Origin: Rosistilla carotiformis
Lineage (GTDB): Bacteria; Planctomycetota; Planctomycetia; Pirellulales; Pirellulaceae
Assembly: GCF_007753095.1 (NCBI RefSeq)
Contig: NZ_CP036348.1
Location: forward strand, 3,534,001 to 3,598,000
Reading direction: 5' to 3'
Length of the DNA stretch: 64,000 nucleotides
Made by a program: the position numbers and the translations under genes. The notes under the pieces are model-generated. The model had not been told where the DNA came from and did no database searches. It was given only the letters and a program-made list of their open reading frames with translations. Position 1 is the stretch's first letter, and the number at the start of each line of letters is the position of its first letter. Shown here in pieces: positions 50,401 to 61,445 of the stretch.

Positions 50401-52178
50401 TTCGCACAAATCAACGGGCTGAAGTTCGCACCGCCGGAGCGAGCATTGGCAAAGCGGAAACGGTGTTGGTCGTCGACGACGCCGGCACCTATCGCGCTGC
50501 GGTCGAGTACCGGATCAACAACGACACCGAACAGTTTTTGGAAATCGAACTGCCGCGGGATGCTCGACTGTGGACCGCCAGCGTCGCGGGCGAACCAGTC
50601 AAACCGACGTTGGTCCCCGGGGGATCGAGTAAGCAAAGCGTGCGGATTCCGTTGGTGAAAACTGCCGAAGGGGATACCGATTACGGCGTCGTGCTGAAGT
50701 ATGGCGGAGCGATCGGTCTGAACGGGCTCCGTTCGCGGGTCGAGTTCCCGCTGGTTCATACGACCAACATCCACGTCGAGATCAGTCAGGTGCGGTTGCT
50801 GCTGCCCAAGTCGCATCGTTGGTATGGATTCGACGGCACGATGCAACGTGTCGATAACGAAGGGGATTACCGGGCGTTGGATTTGAAACATCTGACCCAA
50901 CAGTTCCGGATGCTCTCCAGTGCGTTGAGCAGCAAAAACGAATACTCCAAAGTCCGCGCCGAGACGAACTTAGAGAAGTTGGGGCGGATCGTCGAAGCCC
51001 ATCAAAACGACTACGCCGAGTTCTACCAGCGGAGCGAAGCGGTTCAGAAGGAACTGGATCTGAACACCATCACGCAACAGCAGGCTGCCGAACAGGTGGT
51101 CGAGAACCGCCGCAAGGCCGATCAAAGGTTGAGCGTCGGCAACAGCGATCAACTGCAGTCCTACTTCGACCGCGGTGCCAATTCGCGCAGTCGACGAGTG
51201 GTCGATCAGTTGGGAGAATTTGGCAACTTTTCAGCTTCCCGGGCGGGCACGGCTGGCAACGAAGCGGAGGGACGTGAATCGCAAACCTTCAACCGCGATT
51301 GGTTTGCGCAAAACGGGCTAGCGATGCCCCAAGAACCGGCGCCGGGGAAGGACGCCAAAGCGAAGGGAGCGAAGCAAACGCCCCGTCTGCAGACCGATCC
51401 GCGATCGCAACGCAAGGGCGAAGAAAATCGCAGTGCCGACAAATCAGCACTGCCCGCGCTGCGATTCGACGACGCTCAACCGACGACGCCTCGCCCGGCA
51501 GCGCAAGTTCGCGGTGGCATGCGCGACGACGTCAGCCGCTATTCGCAGCAGCTGCAGCGTGAACAAAGTCCTTCAGCATCGACCGCTTCGCCACAGCGAT
51601 CGATCTCGCCCAACGGCGGCGGAATGGGTGGAGGCGGGTTTGCGTATGAGGCGATGCCAGCGGACAGGGCGTTAAACGAATCCCCAGCCAGCGACATGTT
51701 TGGGGTTCAGCCCGGTAATTCTGCCGATCCGTTTGCCGCGGGGCCCAACGCTCCACCGGTCGCGGCGCAGCCTTCCACGTATGCGAATCAAGGGGGCGGT
51801 CGCCGCCCCGCCACTGCTGGCATGGAGATGGGAATGGGCATGGCAGTTGAAGCGCGTACCGAGCGATTGTCCGAAGCGGGCGAAGGGTTTGAACGCGGGA
51901 TGCAGCTCGGCGATCAGATGAATCTGCCACCGGCGACAGGAGCGATCGCGAGCAACGTCTATTTGGCGAGTCTGGAGACCGAATTGCCGCTGGAACGTGG
52001 TGGTCAGGAGTATTTCTTTTCGGCTCCCCGCGGCGAGATCGAGATCACTGCCCAAGCGATCCCGTCGTCGTCGCTCCGCCGCGGCGTTCGTTTAACCGCG
52101 ATGGGGCTGATGTTAGGCGGATTTTTAATCGCGACGACGTTGGTTCGTCGCCGGGCTCGCACACGGTCGTGTAAGTGA
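44439..52178 (+). CDS. Giant exported protein, fused modules B and C
   Basis: 2579 residues. Module B begins with a signal peptide (LVVLAPILMLGMGATFAA), the IFVPFEDLNVLLE/VFLTRQQYDDLI motif, and a beta-rich body. It ends in hydrophobic helices (about 1085-1155), as module A does. Directly after them is a second signal-like stretch (from about residue 1166, KGPVVATCLLAIGLLL, with ASAQA at about 1187-1191), then module C with VIVPYQ/VLVPYKTYVQLWNQA and VPSGFQIQGVHGANVRDWSV. C ends with a Gln/Gly/Ser/Pro-rich low-complexity region (about 2250-2490) and a last helix with a basic tail. No stop or start separates B and C. Function unknown. Confidence 0.82.
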   Translation: MNLYLSTNAVSCRRIARLVVLAPILMLGMGATFAAEPPNTKADSEVPIREIFVPFEDLNVLLESNTNHVFLTRQQYDDLIAQAKQTPLAQTPTAATVLSATYEATVETGRVMIDAAIEIDVLRAGLQVIPLSLKEVGVLEATLDDRPAAIGKGESGDPTLFVEGIGRHTLKLRLVAALNNTTTQQTFTLQLPTPPATSFYLSGPGNIQMADSTQVVSHSYDADADRSRLQLLISPGINQLAMGIGNRQMRQQSVVVARSVLVAEVTESYQRLHATVSMEVLHGGATEFRFAMPAGFDVTHVDSPLMSKFEIGEQEGEAVLIVSLRQSARGTEVFSITAEKSTGDPIDPDGTQWTAPQLVPLDVAGVASVVGVLLDGRLDLQSLQPDGLIPIDTAVITSAIPPSVFEAEPGAPLIRPVAAYYAAQREYGLTAAFRRPPATVNASTNLLLTLSQQRHAIRGQFSVSPTQEKLFQIRFRVPPQWHVTEVTDAAQQPLEFEPLESEQDATGQVVRVQLEHGIASGERSEIRFRAVHTPDKWLDPWQSTSVEFPRFQLIDVASSIGAIAVRAIDDMTVQPDALDQLVPLDDKQKGAFGLNDVQSDLAFEFDQPQWSAKLAVDRLQPSITAESFTFFKVQPDGIFTHSEIVYDVTQAGARSLSFFLPAEAPETLNIRGSHGAVVKEFSSELSETGRLWTARLAAPTFGVCRLIVDFQDRLADDQPKGLVLPIPRADGVRFQTALVAVEGHGELDVQIDPGEARPVDVGKLAGADYLVGRRLLGAFGFLGDPGTIAVDVFRRDGYGLPPVIVQRAELVTLVGTHGSSQTAARYHLRTKASYLEAVLPTGATLWSVRVDGKSAKPQKQGTSLLIGLPEGDARAIRDLQIVYATPIHPTGAYGRFQSDAPRLYLRDDSGGRAGEVPVADLKWHLELPAGYVIADEAGTVRSGSAANQPLPLRNALSILPASRAVASRGFLHFADATAAPGEVALPMNEIEVDSGVELKAAMEIDSDAAADLFDNAPAAAGAPMQQAMPTPAAKAAKQPQIAWALEGVGSLEIEVDRPTTGQRVTLTSLGAAPQVDATIVDSHRLYLLGLATMILVALVGLLLTGRSSFVHFCYVLGVLFFANLIPVATGLERELSRPATMACQTAFLLGIFYLGVACFRWGRCVVKGPVVATCLLAIGLLLSSSSTASAQADPKLELPNAIDLEKLASMLADERPITLPEGAVIVPYQADAGADGFRQAEKVLVPYKTYVQLWNQAFPDKAIDKPQVAAEYALAGAKYQTRLDGDGFLMLRGELLIDLFSDQSVTVPLPIEGVVFEQAQLDGKPARMRLVAAKPTAEAGDKQVPQQAVPAAGRTAPDRSLMTLEIEGKGRHTFEFAVRLNLQRTGGWRVAAGRIPAAAAAQMEVVVPAAGTEVRLTGVNDREQYETAAADESIVAALNSDGRIAIQWRPQVALGEVDESLTAQSAAVMDVQEDGLRVVWQLKLSFPRSRRSELSLEVPSGFQIQGVHGANVRDWSVAQQEKRQRVDVTLLKEAVGEEAFAIVLSQPTATGAQARTLQTPAVGVVGAMLHTGIVQIRRSPLLDVVAEETVGLARTDIDAKQIAALLKVAHYDESPLGIRPFQAYRFNATPFTLSLTAAPIEARGAATLQTILRITERKADVECRIAMQVHDRPTHQLRLRLPADFVIDDVSAPCDYQWSATTIDGDPQHRRMSIFLAEGLEGDFAVVIRGGSTRDDPQQDVALPAIQVLDVQRQQGEIAIQIDPAYSAVAADLQNCNATLRGNVNQWLQADQRRATTLAIAYRLPEYSGTIRVTPQQAIVKGRTFTNVRVTQRAIEELIVIALDVSRAGIREYSFLLPARLADATIQQASLRRKTIAAVPERPEYVRVTIQLQDDLMGQVRALVRQTRLLDDAPQTIPIPILETGQTIGRFVTLENDGRDEVVIDELIGLEPLGRLHSQRRVLAEVLGASLGDAFVVNESAPAPQLGFRTNQRAEVRTAGASIGKAETVLVVDDAGTYRAAVEYRINNDTEQFLEIELPRDARLWTASVAGEPVKPTLVPGGSSKQSVRIPLVKTAEGDTDYGVVLKYGGAIGLNGLRSRVEFPLVHTTNIHVEISQVRLLLPKSHRWYGFDGTMQRVDNEGDYRALDLKHLTQQFRMLSSALSSKNEYSKVRAETNLEKLGRIVEAHQNDYAEFYQRSEAVQKELDLNTITQQQAAEQVVENRRKADQRLSVGNSDQLQSYFDRGANSRSRRVVDQLGEFGNFSASRAGTAGNEAEGRESQTFNRDWFAQNGLAMPQEPAPGKDAKAKGAKQTPRLQTDPRSQRKGEENRSADKSALPALRFDDAQPTTPRPAAQVRGGMRDDVSRYSQQLQREQSPSASTASPQRSISPNGGGMGGGGFAYEAMPADRALNESPASDMFGVQPGNSADPFAAGPNAPPVAAQPSTYANQGGGRRPATAGMEMGMGMAVEARTERLSEAGEGFERGMQLGDQMNLPPATGAIASNVYLASLETELPLERGGQEYFFSAPRGEIEITAQAIPSSSLRRGVRLTAMGLMLGGFLIATTLVRRRARTRSCK

Positions 52179-52207
52179 GAAAAGTGCATGGCTCCACCAA
52201 ACGATGA

Positions 52208-53707
52208 TCACTTCCCTTCGGCAGCCCAACGTTTCATCAGTGCGATGTTCTTCTGAAGAGCCTGCAGGTACTCGGCAGTACCACGCCGCTGCACCGAGTC
52301 GACGTAGACCGCCATGTCGCTGTCGTACATCGCTGTCGATTCCGGTTGCCGTCCCTGGTCGTCCGTTGTCTCCATCCATTGATCCAGTCGGTCACGCAGC
52401 GATTTCAGTTGCTCTGCAAACGCGGGATCGTCGGCGAGGTTGTTGATCTCGTGCGGATCGCTCTTCAGATCGTAGAGCTCTTCCGGCGGGCGAGTTTCCC
52501 GAAACAGCAGCTCTTGCGTCGCGTTCAACTTCCCCGCCGCGTGCCACTGCCGCAACGCGATCAAGATCTGCTTGGCGTCTTTGTAAGCACAGGGCTGCAG
52601 GTAAGGTCGGTTCGGCAGGAAGTTGCGGATGTATTTGAAATCCTCAGTCCTCACCGAACGGATGTGTTCGACGGTTTCGTCGCAGCGGTCGCGGGCGGCA
52701 AAGACCGCCGTTCGCGGTTGGTAAGCGGCCGCCAAAATGTCGCGAGCCTGCATGTTCGCGGGAATCGGAATCCCTGCAGCAGCAAGCGACAGCGCGGCGA
52801 TATCGATGTGTTCGACGAGATCTTCGCGAACGGTTCCCGCTGCGATTCCCGGTCCGGCGATCACCAACGGCACATGCAAGCCCTCGTCGTACAAAAACTG
52901 TTTTCCGCGGGCGTGGCTGATCCCATGATCGGTCATGAACAGGATCAACGTATTGCCGCGGACGCCTTCGGATTCAAGTCTCGCGACAACTTCGCCTACC
53001 ATCGTATCGGTCATTCGCACCGAATCGAGATACGCCGCCCAGTCGCGGACGATGTCGGGATGGTTGGGATAATAAGGTGGCAATGTGACAGCGCTGATCG
53101 GCGTCCGGCTGCCCAGTTGCTTCTCCGCCGCCGTGGCGATCTTTTCCCAACCACGAGCGTCTTTGCCTCGCAGCTTTCCGCCCTGAGTTTGGATCTGCGC
53201 GAAGAAGGGTTGCCCCGGCTTTCGATCGCCCCAGTCGTTGCTGTCGTAGATCGATTTGTCCCACTGGAAGTTGTAATCGGTCTTGCCGAGCTTGCCATTC
53301 ATCGGCCAACCGGTGATCGATGTGTGATAGCCCGCCTCTTGAAACAGCTTGGGGACCATCGCAACGCCATCTGGCAATTCGATCTTCTCCGCCCCGCGAC
53401 CGCTGCGATGATGATGCGCCCCGATGCTGGTTTGATACATCCCGGTGATGAAGGCCGATCGACAAGTCGAACAGACAGGAGCTGTCACGTAGGCGTTGGT
53501 GAACTTCACGCCGGCCGTTGCCAAACTGTCGACGTTGGGCGTCTCAATCGCCGTCTCGCCGTAGCAGGAGAACTCCGCCGACATGTCGTCGGGAATGATC
53601 CAGACGATGTTGGGAGGGACGTTTGGATCGGCGGCGTTCAGGTTCTCGCCGGTAGACATCGCGAACAGGAAGAGGGTCGCGACGAGAAGCGTCGAGTTGC
53701 TTTTCAT
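52208..53707 (-). CDS. Exported sulfatase
   Basis: 499 residues from the ATG at 53707 (signal peptide through LNAAD). Alkaline-phosphatase-fold sulfatase: metal-binding Asp40-Asp41 in IIPDDMSAEF, the modification site CSTCRSAFITG with Cys79 and Arg83, TDHGISHARGKQ, and a C-terminal ELYDLKSDPHEINNLADD. The site reads C-S-T-C-R instead of the consensus C-x-P/A-x-R for formylglycine formation. Acts on sulfated polysaccharides or similar outside the cytoplasm. It is the last gene of a minus-strand run behind the metallophosphoesterase, 80 bases away. Confidence 0.92.
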   Translation of the reverse strand: MKSNSTLLVATLFLFAMSTGENLNAADPNVPPNIVWIIPDDMSAEFSCYGETAIETPNVDSLATAGVKFTNAYVTAPVCSTCRSAFITGMYQTSIGAHHHRSGRGAEKIELPDGVAMVPKLFQEAGYHTSITGWPMNGKLGKTDYNFQWDKSIYDSNDWGDRKPGQPFFAQIQTQGGKLRGKDARGWEKIATAAEKQLGSRTPISAVTLPPYYPNHPDIVRDWAAYLDSVRMTDTMVGEVVARLESEGVRGNTLILFMTDHGISHARGKQFLYDEGLHVPLVIAGPGIAAGTVREDLVEHIDIAALSLAAAGIPIPANMQARDILAAAYQPRTAVFAARDRCDETVEHIRSVRTEDFKYIRNFLPNRPYLQPCAYKDAKQILIALRQWHAAGKLNATQELLFRETRPPEELYDLKSDPHEINNLADDPAFAEQLKSLRDRLDQWMETTDDQGRQPESTAMYDSDMAVYVDSVQRRGTAEYLQALQKNIALMKRWAAEGK

Positions 53708-53787
53708 ATCGGAACACTTGAAAGCGAGGAGAGGGATGAGCGTACGTTGGCGCAAAAGTGCGACGCCATTGTAGCAAGCTCGATCGC

Positions 53788-55074
53788 CTATCGTTTGCCG
53801 TCCCAAGTGTGCTGGTGCAACACCTTCCCGCCTAGATCGGTTATCCGAATCTCCATCGACGGATCGGTTGCGTTTTGCTCGGCATCGATGATCGTTAGCG
53901 TCGCTTTTTCTGCGGTCGGCCCGCCGCCGACAAATTGCAGAATCGGCATCTCTTCGCTCGCGGGATCCAAGCGGTCGCGGTGCATGTGTCCCGAGAGGAC
54001 TGCTTGGAAGCCACTTTCGACAAGTGTTGGCAACCACAACTTGGCGCCAAAGCCGCTGAAGCTGGCGTAGCCTTCGAGCGTCGTGCCGTCGTTCTGGCCA
54101 GGGAGTCCGCGCAATGGGATGTGGCAGGCAACGATCTTGAAGGGAGCGTCGCGGACCTCGGGTTGATTGACAGCCTGTTGCAACCACGTCGCCTGACGCG
54201 ATCGGTAGGGTTCATAAGCTGCCGTGCCGGCGAAAACCGGATGGCGATCGGGTTTGTCTTCTCCCGTATCCATCGTCACGAGCGCCAGCGGCCCGATGCG
54301 AAGGGCTTGGTTGTAGGGAAGTTCGGAAGACTCGGGGCAGCCGACAAAACAGTCGATCGTTTCGCGAGCCCGCTGGCCGCGGACGTCGTGATTCCCGTTG
54401 CTGAAGACGAGAGGTCGCGTACTGGCCCAAGACACGCTTCGGTCTTTTGCCGGGTTCAGCATAATCTGAGCCGGCTGATCCGACGCGTCGAAGTCGTTGC
54501 AGGTATCGCCGTTCCAGATCAGCAGGTCGGGAGCCAACGCTTCGATCTGAGCGTGCAGTTGGCGAATCGTTTCCAGATTTTCGTGCGTGTCGTTGATGCT
54601 GACGACTCGCACTCGCTTGGCGCCGGGATCGGGCAACCGCAACGCGTAGACGTCGGTCGCCTGAGGCTCGCCCCGCTGTAAAACGTAAGCGTATTTATAT
54701 GCCAGCGGTTGGACGACGACGCGGTAGAAAATCGGTTGGCCCACCGGAAACGGGTGGTCGTGTTGCACGCGAACGTGCAACGCCCGATCATCCGCGCTGA
54801 CCAAGCCGTGCTGGCTGGCGATCGCTGTGAACTTCAGGTCATCGCGATCCAGGCCGTATTCAACCCAAGCGGTCGCCAGCTGATCGACGGCGATGCTGAC
54901 GCCAAAACTGTCGCCGCGTGGGTTTTGCACCACGGGAGGACTGGCGATCAACGAATCGCTCGGCGAATCTTCCGCCGCCGCATCCTGGGAGGCTGCGGGG
55001 CGAGCCAGCGCAATCGCGGAGATCGCCATCGCGCTAACGGGAATCGAACCGATAAACTGACGTCGATCAACCAT
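53788..55074 (-). CDS. Exported metallophosphoesterase (purple-phosphatase-like)
   Basis: 428 residues from the ATG at 55074. VDRRQFIGS is a twin-arginine export signal and the cleavage region is ARPAASQDAAA. An N-terminal beta-sandwich precedes the calcineurin-like phosphoesterase core with its metal motifs in order: NDTHEN, NGDTCND, GNHDVRG, CHIPLRG, GHMHRD. All ligand positions appear occupied. It lies 8 bases after the RND pump gene on the same strand, so probably the same transcript, although its function as a phosphatase gives no obvious link to efflux. Confidence 0.88.
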   Translation of the reverse strand: MVDRRQFIGSIPVSAMAISAIALARPAASQDAAAEDSPSDSLIASPPVVQNPRGDSFGVSIAVDQLATAWVEYGLDRDDLKFTAIASQHGLVSADDRALHVRVQHDHPFPVGQPIFYRVVVQPLAYKYAYVLQRGEPQATDVYALRLPDPGAKRVRVVSINDTHENLETIRQLHAQIEALAPDLLIWNGDTCNDFDASDQPAQIMLNPAKDRSVSWASTRPLVFSNGNHDVRGQRARETIDCFVGCPESSELPYNQALRIGPLALVTMDTGEDKPDRHPVFAGTAAYEPYRSRQATWLQQAVNQPEVRDAPFKIVACHIPLRGLPGQNDGTTLEGYASFSGFGAKLWLPTLVESGFQAVLSGHMHRDRLDPASEEMPILQFVGGGPTAEKATLTIIDAEQNATDPSMEIRITDLGGKVLHQHTWDGKR

Positions 55075-55081
55075 CCGAACC

Positions 55082-58224
<3,143 letters not shown>

Positions 58225-58228
<4 letters not shown>

Positions 58229-59658
58229 GAGGACACCTCACCGGAAGCGACCGCCACGGGCAATTTATCGGGAGTCGGTGAGATCCATTCTTCCGGCGGT
58301 ACCGGCTGGTAATCGTCGGGCAGTCCGTCCTCGACGACTTCGATGGTTCCTTCGACGGTCTTCACTTTCAGATCGGGGCGTGCTTGCAGCAGGCCTTCGA
58401 TGACCAGTGTTTCATCGCCGACCAATCCTTCGCGGATGACCCGCAGCCCGTCGACGATCGGCCCCGTCTTAATTGCTCGCCGTTTAATCATGTCGCCGTC
58501 AACCACATAGACATACTGCGTCGATTGATCGGTACCAATCGCCGAATCGGGAATCAAAACCGCTTGTTTTGCCGCGCTGCCGGGGATGCGAATCCGGCCG
58601 AACATACCGGGCAACAACAGATTGTCTTCGTTGGGAAAGACGCAACGGGCACGCATGCTGGCCGTGTTGGCGTCGAATCGGTTGTCGACAAAGTCCATGT
58701 GCCCGTGATGCGGAAACCCCTGTTCATCGACCAAACCTAAGAAAACCGGATTTTTGGCAACCCGGGAACTCTCGCGTTCACCTGATCGTGCCAGTCGAGA
58801 ATATTTCAGAACGTCCTGTTCGTTGGCGTCGAAGACGCAGTAGATCGGGTTCATCGATGTGATCGTGGTCAGCAGCGACGAGGTCGACGAACCACCGGCG
58901 ATCAAGTTCCCCTCGGTGACATACTGACGGCTGATCCGTCCGGTCACTGGAGCAGTGATTTGGGTGTACTGCAGATTCAGCTCCGCTGTTTCCACGCCAG
59001 CTTGTGCGACTTCGATCGCGACCTCGGCGGTGGCATGAGCTGCTTCGGCGGAACTAATTCCTGCCTGAACGCCTTCGATGTCCGCTTTGGCTTGCAGGAA
59101 TTCGGCTTCGCGTTCGTCCAGCTCTTCCTGCGACGCGGCGCTCTGTCGTGTCAGCGTTTGCGTTCGCTTGTATCGCAAACTGGCAAGCTCCAACTTGGCT
59201 TCGGACTGCAACGCGCGAGCCTTCGCCTCGTTGATCATCGCTGCGGTCTGCTTCAACTGCGATTGGGATTGTCGCAGTCGCGCCTTCGCCGCGTTGAGTT
59301 CGGCCTGGAAGGGACGCGGGTCGATCGTGAACAACAGATCGCCCGCCTGGACAACTTGCCCTTCGTCAAAATAGATCGACTGAAGATATCCGCCAACGCG
59401 GGCCCGGATCTCGACGAAATCGACTGCTTCCAACCGGCCGGTGTACGCATCCCATTCGACGATTTGTTTCGTGACCGGTGATGCCACGGTCACGGTTTGC
59501 ACCATCGCCGGAGGCTTTCCCGCAGGCTGTTTTTTGCAACCGGTAACCAATACCGCGGCCAGCATGAACAGAAACGCCACTTGCAGCGGCATTGGGTGCC
59601 GTGCGGGAGCGAAACTCCAAAAGAGTCGCGATTCCCGATTCGTCAACGATTTAGACAC
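58225..59658 (-). CDS. RND periplasmic adaptor lipoprotein
   Basis: 477 residues with a GTG start at 59658 preceded by a GGAG site. The lipobox VLVTGC gives a lipidated Cys41. The membrane fusion protein layout is clear: a lipoyl half-motif (VDFVEIRARVGGYLQSIYFD, then EGQVVQAGDLLFTIDPRP), a long coiled-coil hairpin (about 110-210), the second lipoyl half with ITAPVTGRISRQYVTEGNLI, a beta-barrel domain, and an acidic Pro-rich C-terminus. Partner of the downstream pump, translationally coupled to it. Confidence 0.94.
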
Positions 59659-59687
59659 GTTGTCTCCAATTCCCCAAATATTTTGAT

Positions 59688-60170
59688 TTAAGAGGGCAGT
59701 TTGTCGTATTCGACAAACGATTCCCTTACCTTTTCCGCTAGCCCAATCAGGCTCTTCAATTCCGTCGAATTCAGTTTGGCAAACAGGTCCGTCTCCATGC
59801 CATTGAGTGGTTTCATCGCTGTGTCGGCCAGCTTTCGGCCCGCCTTGGTGATCCGCACGTGCACCACGCGGCGATCTTCATCGCATCGCTCTCGCTGCAC
59901 CAGACCTTGGTTTTCCAAGTGATCGACCAGCGAAGTGATCGCCGGGACGACTTGAATCATCCGATCGCCAATCTCGCCACACGTCAGCGGCCGGTCGGCC
60001 AATATCAGATTCCGCAACACGTTGAACCGCGATAGCGTCAGCCCGTGCTCGCGAAAGTAACGAGACAGTCGAACTTCCAACTGGTCGCCAATGCGCAGCA
60101 GGTTTAGCAACGCTTCTTGCTGAAGCGAGACAAACGGGATGGGACGATGGAGTTCTTCCTGCAGCTTCAT
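59688..60170 (-). CDS. MarR-family transcriptional regulator
   Basis: 160 residues. A winged helix-turn-helix at about 45-110 (LSRFNVLRNLILADRPLTCG, EIGDRMIQVVPAITSLVDHL, and the wing with DRRVVHVRITKAG) is flanked by dimer helices. It lies 29 bases upstream of the RND adaptor gene on the same strand, the usual marRAB-like order, so it is expected to repress this operon and itself until a ligand binds. The ligand is unknown. Confidence 0.92.
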   Translation of the reverse strand: MKLQEELHRPIPFVSLQQEALLNLLRIGDQLEVRLSRYFREHGLTLSRFNVLRNLILADRPLTCGEIGDRMIQVVPAITSLVDHLENQGLVQRERCDEDRRVVHVRITKAGRKLADTAMKPLNGMETDLFAKLNSTELKSLIGLAEKVRESFVEYDKLPS

Positions 60171-60203
60171 GCGATCTTTTTACTGATTGCAAGGACGTGT
60201 ATC

Positions 60204-60227
60204 TGTCAATAGCTTACTAGTGAGATA
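60204..60227 (-). promoter_or_regulatory. Candidate promoter and MarR operator
   Basis: Upstream of the marR gene, an imperfect 18-bp palindrome TAGCTTACT/AGTGAGATA (60210-60227, 7 of 9 pairs) is next to a TTGACA on the minus strand (60204-60209). The -10 box is weak. Spacing fits autoregulation by MarR, but it is prediction only. Confidence 0.35.
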
Positions 60228-60585
60228 TTATGCGTCAAGAGTTACTTCCAAGCGTTCCATTTTGCATTGGCCCAGCGAAACGCCACCTTGCGAATCCAAA
60301 GGTGGGCCAAACGCGGGGGGGCTGGGACGTGACTCAATCGGCTTCGGTGGGGAGGTCGGAATCGGGCGGGGTTAAGCGATCGGCTGTCAACGCAGGTTGC
60401 CAACTGTCAATTCACGCGATCGCCAGGGGGCGACAGGGAATTGATTTTTCGATGACCTGAGTCGCGTTGGCTTCACATGGTCGACCGGTACAGTCACAAT
60501 CTATGGGCAGTATACGTCATCGGCAAGCCTCGGGTTCTCGCTGTTTGCCGTCCCCCCAACTCTCAATGAACGAGGTGTGAAGTTC
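60228..60585. other. Intergenic, nothing clear
   Basis: About 360 bases between the divergent marR gene and the peroxiredoxin-like gene. Contains the promoter of the latter. No structure beyond the operator candidate at its left edge. Confidence 0.4.
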
Positions 60586-61170
60586 ATGCAAATCTTGCAA
60601 AAAATGACGATGATGGCTCTGATTGCGGTTTTGATTCCTGCAACCGTGCAGGCCGAATCGCCCGCCCCCGTGCAGGCCGCCAAGAAAACGCTGGCGGTTG
60701 GCCAAACCGCCAAGGACTTTCAACTGAAGTCCGTCGGCGGAGAGCTGTCGGGCGAAGTTAAATTGAGCGACGTGAACGCCGATGGCAAGGTCGTTGTGGT
60801 GGTTTTGCGAGGTTTTCCCGGTAAGCAGTGCCCCGCCTGTTCGGCGCAGGTAGGCGATTTTGTCAAAAACGCAAGCAAGTTTGCTGCCAAGAACGCCAAG
60901 GTGTTGTTGATCTATCCCGGTCCGAAATCGCAGCTCGATCAACGCGCTGGCGAATTTCTGCAAGGGACCAAGCTTCCCACGCCGCTCACCTTCCTCTTGG
61001 ATCCAGGCTATACCTTCACCGATGCCTACGGCCTGCGTTGGGACGCGCCGCGCGAGACAGCCTATCCAACGACGCTGGTCCTCGATGAATCGGGCGAGAT
61101 CCAGTTCGTTAAGATCAGCGAAACCCATCGCGGTCGCGCTTCAGCCGCAGAAGTTCTCGAAGCGCTATAA
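60586..61170 (+). CDS. Exported thioredoxin-fold (peroxiredoxin-like) protein
   Basis: 194 residues from the ATG at 60586; a GTG at 60577 is possible, but GAGG at 60572-60575 suits the ATG better. A signal peptide (ending ATVQAE) is followed by an AhpC/TSA-type domain: VVVVVLRGFPGKQCPACSAQ, LLIYPGPK, TPLTFLLDPGYTFTDAYGLR, YPTTLVLDESGEIQFVKISE. The active site is a CPAC thioredoxin-like motif rather than the single peroxidatic Cys in PxxxTxxC. It is therefore probably a periplasmic thiol-disulfide or peroxide-linked protein. A strong terminator follows. Confidence 0.88.
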   Translation: MQILQKMTMMALIAVLIPATVQAESPAPVQAAKKTLAVGQTAKDFQLKSVGGELSGEVKLSDVNADGKVVVVVLRGFPGKQCPACSAQVGDFVKNASKFAAKNAKVLLIYPGPKSQLDQRAGEFLQGTKLPTPLTFLLDPGYTFTDAYGLRWDAPRETAYPTTLVLDESGEIQFVKISETHRGRASAAEVLEAL

Positions 61171-61222
61171 GAACGGTTCGTTCGAGAATCAGCATCGGCG
61201 TGGTTCTGCGTAGCGGATCTTT

Positions 61223-61276
61223 GGACCAACCGTTGGCGAATCCACGCCAACGGCACGCCAAGGTCCCGCGTTTTTT
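61223..61276 (+). terminator. Intrinsic terminator of the peroxiredoxin-like gene
   Basis: A 9-bp perfect stem CCGTTGGCG (61230-61238) / CGCCAACGG (61245-61253) with a 6-base loop, extended by GGACC (61223-61227) / GGTCC (61262-61266). A run of six T lies at 61271-61276. Situated 53 bases after the stop. Confidence 0.6.
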
Positions 61277-61445
61277 GTGCCTCGCGGAATGAGCAGGTTC
61301 TCAATCGGCTTGGTTCCCTGGCGTGGGAATATGAATTCTTGACGCATCGAGTCCCATCACGGACTTCATTGTGTGCAGTAGGCCGATGTTGGAACAGCCA
61401 ACTTCGGCTGTTGAAGTTTGAATTTGAAGGATGGTTCCCGCCAGA

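Noticed and set aside
52346-54070. 574-codon plus-strand frame opposite sulfatase and phosphoesterase
   Set aside because: Runs across two well-recognised genes on the other strand and shows no domain.
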